From an uncultured Eisenbergiella sp. (GTDB taxonomy: Bacteria; Bacillota; Clostridia; Lachnospirales; Lachnospiraceae), in NCBI GenBank assembly GCA_910585455.1, contig CAJUEL010000065.1, positions 1-20,008 of the forward strand: a stretch of DNA of 20,008 nucleotides, in the 5' to 3' direction. Both the position numbers and the translations under genes were made by a program. Below the pieces are notes generated by a model, which saw nothing but the letters and a program-made list of their open reading frames with translations, made no database searches and was not told the DNA's origin. Positions 15,138-20,008 of the stretch are shown in pieces; position 1 is the first letter of the stretch, and every line of letters starts with the position of its first letter.

Positions 15138-16577
15138 ATGAAGAAAAACGGAAGGAAATATAGAAAGCTACAAAAAGAAAAAGAACATAAGAGGATAGAC
15201 GGCAATGATTTTAAAATACATATTTGTCAGGAGGTGGATGGTATTAATACGGCATATTTAACGTTGGCACACATTATTATCTATAATCCAGTTACAAAGG
15301 ATTCAGCTGAGATAAAAAAAGAATACTTAAAAAGACTGAATGGATATTTAAAAACAGCGGGTTGGAACAGAAGAAAATTTAGCTGTGCCGAACTTGAAGC
15401 TTATAAAAAGATAATAATGAATGCAACGGAAAACAGCGAAAATCATGATATTTCCTTTTATAAATATTATATTTTGTTTGATTTGATGCATATAATGGCA
15501 TATGATTTTAAGCCTGCGGATTTTGAAAAGCTACATATGGTTAAGGAACGATATGTAATAGAATTTGCGGATTCCATAGATGTGGATATCGTTGATCAGA
15601 TTTTTAAAATAGCGTCAAATCCGGATAAAAAGATAAAGCAATTGTTGAAAAACGCACAACTGGAAACAGAAAAAGAATATATTGAGGCGATTTACAAAAA
15701 TATTCAATTTAAGAAAAAAGAGCCCGCCGGGATTATGGTTACTGCAACCATGAGCGCAGGAAAATCAACTTTTATTAATGCACTTATTGGAAAATATATT
15801 TGTTTGTCTCAAAATATGGCATGTACAAGCAAAATACATTGTATTGTTAACAAAGCCTTTGAAGATGGATATTCAACAGAATATGACCATGATCTGGTGA
15901 TGACTGCCGGAAAAGAAGAATTGTTTCACAACAATGAGCTGAATCCGTCAGATAAGATAGTAGTGAGTACTGGATTTACGGGAGGGTTATCTAAGCAAAG
16001 GATTATAGTAAATGATTCTCCGGGAGTGAATTATAGTGGGGATGCAGAGCATAAACAAATAACAGAACGATTAATTAAAGCCAAAAACTATAATTTGCTG
16101 ATATATGTGATGAATGCAACACAGCTGGCTACCAATGATGAGAGTGATCATTTAGATTATGTAAAGAAAACAGTGGGAAGGATTCCTGTTTTGTTTGTTA
16201 TTAATAAGATTGACACTTTTAATGTTGAGGAAGAGGATATCCAGGGGGCTATACAAAGGCAAATCGAGATGTTGAAGAAAAAGGGATTTCGTGATCCAAT
16301 TGTATGTCCTGTTTCCTCGAGAGCTGGATACCTGGCAAAACAATTTAAAACAGGCAGATTATCAAAATCTGAAGAAAGAGAATTATATAATTACGTTGAT
16401 AAGTTCGATCAAATGAATCTGGTTGATTATTATTCCAGAAAGTTTAAAAAAATAAAAATTGAAGATGCGGAAAATGAGGAAACACAGCTGATTAAGACAA
16501 GTGGATTGGCATATGTGGAAAAGATTATGATTGCATTATACGAAGGAGGAAGTAAAAATGGCGCAGGTATACGTTAG
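15138..16577 (+). CDS. dynamin-like GTPase, short member of a tandem pair
   Basis: 479 aa. ATG at 15138 follows GAGGTG. About 190 residues of unfamiliar, basic-then-helical N-terminal sequence precede the GTPase domain. G1 is ATMSAGKST (203-211, Lys209), G2 is Thr230 (ACTSK), G3 is DSPG (293-296) and G4 is NKID (356-359). TFINALIGKY after the P-loop and the ATQLATND stretch are typical of bacterial dynamin-family proteins. The usual first Gly of the P-loop is Ala, as in its partner downstream. Only about 120 residues follow G4, so the long helical trunk that drives membrane remodelling is missing and this is probably a helper subunit. The 3' end overlaps the next gene by 20 bases, implying coupled, stoichiometric synthesis. 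GC is lower than in upstream genes. Confidence 0.88.
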   Translation: MKKNGRKYRKLQKEKEHKRIDGNDFKIHICQEVDGINTAYLTLAHIIIYNPVTKDSAEIKKEYLKRLNGYLKTAGWNRRKFSCAELEAYKKIIMNATENSENHDISFYKYYILFDLMHIMAYDFKPADFEKLHMVKERYVIEFADSIDVDIVDQIFKIASNPDKKIKQLLKNAQLETEKEYIEAIYKNIQFKKKEPAGIMVTATMSAGKSTFINALIGKYICLSQNMACTSKIHCIVNKAFEDGYSTEYDHDLVMTAGKEELFHNNELNPSDKIVVSTGFTGGLSKQRIIVNDSPGVNYSGDAEHKQITERLIKAKNYNLLIYVMNATQLATNDESDHLDYVKKTVGRIPVLFVINKIDTFNVEEEDIQGAIQRQIEMLKKKGFRDPIVCPVSSRAGYLAKQFKTGRLSKSEERELYNYVDKFDQMNLVDYYSRKFKKIKIEDAENEETQLIKTSGLAYVEKIMIALYEGGSKNGAGIR

Positions 16578-19107
16578 TTATAATCCCTATCGGATGGAGA
16601 CAAGAATAGATGTGAATGGCAGGAGCATTTCCAGTGACAGTACTCTTTATAAAGTAGTAAAAGGAAAACGTCTTCAGGAGTGGGTAGGGAAATTTCCACA
16701 AATGTTAAAAGACGAATTGAATACAGTAGATCTGGATATGGAATTTTATGGAATGGCTTTGGATTGGGATGATTTTGAAGATGCTTTTTCTCATGCAAAA
16801 TCATCTGGAATAATTAAGAGCTTAAATCTGAAATTTATTGAAGGAAAGTCTGATGAAGATATAAACGATAAAATTGTAGGGGTATTCAGAGATTTGCAGG
16901 AAGGGCCGCTCGATGATTTCAGAGATCCGAAACTGACAAGAGCATTTGCAAATATTAATAACTCTGTTTTTCCGATTAATGTAATTGCAACGATGAGTTC
17001 TGGAAAGTCAACATTGATAAATGCTTTGCTCGGAAAACGACTTATGCCGTCCAAGAATGAAGCTTGTACTGCTACAATTACAGAAATTCTCGATAATGAC
17101 AGAGAAATATTTGAAGCGGTGGTGTACGATCAGGAGAATGTGAAGCTATGTGAAGTTTCAGAATTGACTTATGATATCATGAGTGAACTGAATGATAATT
17201 CAGATGTCCATAGAATTGTTGCAAAGGGCAACATTCCGTTTCTTGATGCACAAAGCACGGCATTGATGCTCGTAGATACTCCCGGACCCAATAATTCGCA
17301 GAATCAGGCACATAAAAATACGACATATCGTGCCATTAATAATGATTCAAATAACCTTGTTTTATATGTTTTAAATGGTACCCAGCTATCAACGAATGAT
17401 GATGCGGCTTTATTGTCTTATGTAGCTTCGCAGATAAAAAAAGGAGGAAAGCAGGTAAGGGATAGATTTCTCTTTGTAATTAACAAAATGGATGGATTTA
17501 ATCCGGAAGAGGAAGATATTGCCAAAGCAGTAGAAGCTGCGAAGCGTTACCTTGCATCCTATGGAATAGATGAACCACAGATATTTCCCTGTTCTGCCTA
17601 TACTGCCTTAAATATTAAAACTTATCTTGGTGATATTGATATAGATAATCTGACACGCAGTGAGGAAAGAAAACTTCCGTCTGCTGCGAGAGATACGTTG
17701 CCTATGATTGACAAATTCATAGAATATGAACCCATGCATTTGGAGCAATATTCTACGCTGTCTCCAAGCGCGCAAAGAGAGCTTGATTATAAACTCAGTC
17801 AGGCAGAAAAGAATGGTGATACAAAGGAACAAGCTTTAATTCATTGTGGTATTTATTCGATCGAAGCAGCAATCACTGCATATGTGAAAAAATATGCGAA
17901 GACAAAGAAAATTAAAGATTTGGTGGAATCTTTTCAGGAGGTTCTGGAAAGTACACAGGTTCTGGCTAAAGCCAAGACACAGGTTGCAACAGATGAAGAA
18001 GCGGCGAAAGCCTGTGCAGAGAGAGCGACGGCTGTTAAAGCAAAAATAGCTGACGGAAAAGAGGCAAAAGTATTCAGGGAAAGAATAGCAGCGCTCGATC
18101 CAATGGATTCCATTGTCAAGAAGGCAGAAACATTGAAAGCAGAGGCAACCAGAAAGACTGGCAGAGTATTTAAACCGTATGGCGATGTGATTACCAACAA
18201 GGCGGAAGCAAAGAGACTTGTGTCTCAGTTTACAATAATGAGTTCTGATTATATAGCTGAGCTGACTTCGGAATTGGAAAGCGTGATCAATCAGGAGGTT
18301 ATGGAGACCGGCGAGCGGATTCTGAACGAATATCAGGAAAAACTGGTTAAAATCGATGAAGACGCAACGGATAAGCAGCTGGATTTCGGTACAGTTGATT
18401 TAATCAAGGGTGCATTAAACGGTATGCGGGAAGATGCGGCGGCCTGGTGCTCTGATGATTTTGCTTCTGAAACAGTCGATGATGTGGGCGAAGTTACATA
18501 TGAAGAAAAAGTTTATTATGAAAAGGTTGGTCAGGAAGAGGAAAAAGTTGCAGCAGGCACGGAAAAAGTCAAGGTTGGAACAAAGAAGGTAAAAGTTGGT
18601 TCCCATAGGGAAAAAACGGGTACCAGGACAGTAAGGAATCCCAATAAAAGAGGCTTTTTTGGCTTTCTGAAATTCTGGGAAAGCAAATATATTGAGGAAG
18701 ATATTTATGAAACTGTGGATGATTACAAGGATGAAGATGTTTACGAGACGGTTGTGAAGTATAAGACAGTTATGAGAGATATTTATGAGGAACACAGAGA
18801 ACAAATTGAGAAGTTCTCTGTTGAAACATCGGTGATTCAGACAGGGTTGGTGAGTAAACTCAGGAGAAATCTTGATGAAGGCATCGAAGAAGCGTTACGA
18901 TATGCGGCAGATCAGATCGAGGGAATGAAAGCACAGTTCACAAAAATATTTGATGAATTGGATGCGCTTATTCAGCAGAAATATACGGAACTGGAGCAGT
19001 GTGCAAATGACCAGCAGACAAAAGAAGCAGAGCTGGAAAAGAACAGAAAACTGCTCACCTGGATAGAAGCATGCCGAACAGAAATAAGCGAAATTCTTAA
19101 TATTTAA
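16558..19107 (+). CDS. dynamin-like GTPase, long member of a tandem pair, with repeat-flanked hydrophobic paddle
   Basis: 849 aa. ATG at 16558 follows AAGGAGGAAG, inside the end of the previous gene. A small N-terminal domain (YVSYNPYRMETRIDVNG) is followed by the GTPase: G1 ATMSSGKST (144-152, Lys150), G2 Thr171 (ACTATI), G3 DTPG (240-243), G4 NKMD (309-312). A long helical region with coiled-coil character (about 440-630) follows. Residues about 642-748 are an unusual repeat-rich stretch: EKVGQEEEKVAAGTEKVKVG, then VGTKKVKVG, and on the far side DIYETVDDYKDEDVYETVVK. These flank a short aromatic tip, GFFGFLKFWESKY, at about 698-711, which suggests a membrane-binding paddle. A further helical bundle ends the protein. 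It should bind or fuse membranes on the cytoplasmic side with its partner. The next gene starts 17 bases downstream. Confidence 0.9.
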   Translation: MAQVYVSYNPYRMETRIDVNGRSISSDSTLYKVVKGKRLQEWVGKFPQMLKDELNTVDLDMEFYGMALDWDDFEDAFSHAKSSGIIKSLNLKFIEGKSDEDINDKIVGVFRDLQEGPLDDFRDPKLTRAFANINNSVFPINVIATMSSGKSTLINALLGKRLMPSKNEACTATITEILDNDREIFEAVVYDQENVKLCEVSELTYDIMSELNDNSDVHRIVAKGNIPFLDAQSTALMLVDTPGPNNSQNQAHKNTTYRAINNDSNNLVLYVLNGTQLSTNDDAALLSYVASQIKKGGKQVRDRFLFVINKMDGFNPEEEDIAKAVEAAKRYLASYGIDEPQIFPCSAYTALNIKTYLGDIDIDNLTRSEERKLPSAARDTLPMIDKFIEYEPMHLEQYSTLSPSAQRELDYKLSQAEKNGDTKEQALIHCGIYSIEAAITAYVKKYAKTKKIKDLVESFQEVLESTQVLAKAKTQVATDEEAAKACAERATAVKAKIADGKEAKVFRERIAALDPMDSIVKKAETLKAEATRKTGRVFKPYGDVITNKAEAKRLVSQFTIMSSDYIAELTSELESVINQEVMETGERILNEYQEKLVKIDEDATDKQLDFGTVDLIKGALNGMREDAAAWCSDDFASETVDDVGEVTYEEKVYYEKVGQEEEKVAAGTEKVKVGTKKVKVGSHREKTGTRTVRNPNKRGFFGFLKFWESKYIEEDIYETVDDYKDEDVYETVVKYKTVMRDIYEEHREQIEKFSVETSVIQTGLVSKLRRNLDEGIEEALRYAADQIEGMKAQFTKIFDELDALIQQKYTELEQCANDQQTKEAELEKNRKLLTWIEACRTEISEILNI

Positions 19108-19124
19108 AAGTGGAGGACGCCAAA

Positions 19125-19817
19125 ATGCTTGCAGATGTAAAAAAATGTGCGGAAGCTCATGATATTAAGGGGCTTAGATACATATTTGTAGATAGTCTGG
19201 ATGTGGATCCAACGTTTGAAAAATACAGAGCAGGTTATGAATATTGTAAGTCTATTCCGGAATTTTTTGATGACTATCAGGCCTTGAACGAAATCACTAC
19301 AGATTCAAAGAAATGGACGGATCAATATTGGGATCAATTGAAGCTGGATCTGATGAAAAATTTTTCTCAGAAACGATTCGAACATATGATTTCAGTAGCG
19401 CGGATTGTTTATGCTGATAAAATTACACGTTTATTGAATGAGCGGGATGAAGAAAAAGCCAGGAGCCATACTGTAGCTGGTGCTAATGAGGATTTAAAAA
19501 GGAAGGACTTTGTCCGTTCGGAGAATGCAATTCATGCACAAAGGTCCACTATTCCTGCTGCTACTGCAAATTCCCTTTCTGACGAAGAGATTCAAAAGCG
19601 TAGACTTGAGGAAAAACGGCGCGAATTAGCGGAGTATAATAGAAAAATTGAGGAGGAGGAAGCGGCCAAAGCAGCCAGAAGAGAAATCGCAAGGCAGGAG
19701 TCATTAAGTAGACGGAATGTACAGAGTGGAGGTAATGGATTAAAAAAAGTTATGGGGACTGTGTTGGTTATTATAGTAATAGTGGTAGTAGTGCTGGTCA
19801 TGAAAGCGCTTCTGTGA
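19125..19817 (+). CDS. C-tail-anchored coiled-coil protein linked to the dynamin-like pair
   Basis: 230 aa. ATG at 19125 has GGAGG (19112-19116) at 8-base spacing; the earlier in-frame GTG at 19110 overlaps that site and is rejected. Residues 1-110 form a helical domain I do not recognise (GLRYIFVDSLDVDPTFEKY, SIPEFFDDYQALNEI). A linker follows, then a strongly charged coiled coil at about 155-200 (QKRRLEEKRRELAEYNRKIE). The last 22 residues are one very hydrophobic span (VLVIIVIVVVVLVMKALL) preceded by Lys-Lys, the layout of a tail-anchored inner-membrane protein facing the cytoplasm. Its position directly after two dynamin-like GTPases suggests a membrane receptor or docking factor for them. 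There is no catalytic motif. Confidence 0.82.
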   Translation: MLADVKKCAEAHDIKGLRYIFVDSLDVDPTFEKYRAGYEYCKSIPEFFDDYQALNEITTDSKKWTDQYWDQLKLDLMKNFSQKRFEHMISVARIVYADKITRLLNERDEEKARSHTVAGANEDLKRKDFVRSENAIHAQRSTIPAATANSLSDEEIQKRRLEEKRRELAEYNRKIEEEEAAKAARREIARQESLSRRNVQSGGNGLKKVMGTVLVIIVIVVVVLVMKALL

Positions 19818-20008
19818 CACAATCCCCGGTAATGAATAATTCCACTATTCCCAGGGAGAAAAAAAATGAACGAGGTGTTGGTTATATCACAATCTATTGT
19901 TCTGACATTTTGAAATATGAGTTGTCGCTTCAGGAATCAGTATTGAGACGCACGCATATGAATGAGTTTTAATAGGAACACTGTAATATCAAGGCTTTTC
20001 GGAGCCTA
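19818..20008. other. 3' region with no supported gene
   Basis: No terminator follows the tail-anchored protein within this stretch. A 46-codon frame (19832-19972) reads RGVGYITIYCSDILKYELS but lacks a ribosome binding site, so it is a weak candidate only. GGCT (19993-19996) and AGCC (20003-20006) could be the start of a terminator cut by the window end. The operon may therefore continue or end just beyond the window. Confidence 0.35.

Noticed and set aside
19832..19972. 46-codon ORF at the right end
   Set aside because: No ribosome binding site and no recognised family; kept only as a remark.

Overview
The window looks like a chromosomal segment of a gut-type Clostridia bacterium, most likely a Lachnospiraceae member. 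The grounds are moderate GC with strong AGGAGG-type ribosome binding sites, tightly overlapping housekeeping genes, and several families I associate with that group: AAA-ATPase/PD-(D/E)XK proteins, a Clostridia-specific hypothetical family present here as fragments, and an RtcB-PrfH pair. Almost every gene is on the + strand; I saw no convincing minus-strand gene, tRNA, rRNA or CRISPR array.

Layout. Positions 1-340 hold a 39-codon ORF with a good ribosome binding site, a hydrophobic end and a strong terminator. Positions 470-806 are one large imperfect palindrome with no gene. Positions 918-2261 are a decayed AAA-ATPase gene with an in-frame TAG, a one-base frameshift and no C-terminal nuclease domain. 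Positions 2297-6084 form an overlapping housekeeping run: rluF (23S rRNA pseudouridine synthase), ligA (NAD-dependent DNA ligase) and metA (homoserine O-acyltransferase with Glu111, so probably acetyl-CoA dependent). An intact paralogue of the broken AAA-ATPase follows at 6116-7744.

Positions 7741-10227 hold one broken gene whose two halves (7741-7941 and about 10063-10227) lie about 2.1 kb apart. Between them is a self-contained cassette: a consensus-like promoter, a 26-codon leader ORF, an intrinsic terminator, then rtcB and prfH. This RNA ligase/release factor pair is known to rescue and repair ribosomes with a cut decoding centre. The layout suggests that the cassette inserted into the gene and is controlled by attenuation.

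Positions 10533-19817 are an accessory block. A small hypothetical gene is followed, behind a TATAAT promoter, by six genes in a row. They encode an unknown Clostridia protein, a Ycf46-like AAA+ ATPase, a protein with a possible PD-(D/E)XK nuclease core and a glycine-zipper membrane-active tail, two tandem dynamin-like GTPases (the second with a long repeat-flanked hydrophobic 'paddle'), and a C-tail-anchored coiled-coil protein. The last three genes are visibly more AT-rich and may have their own promoter, so this could be two adjacent modules rather than one. Together they look like an undescribed membrane-directed stress or defence locus. Its function is inference: no single gene here proves it.
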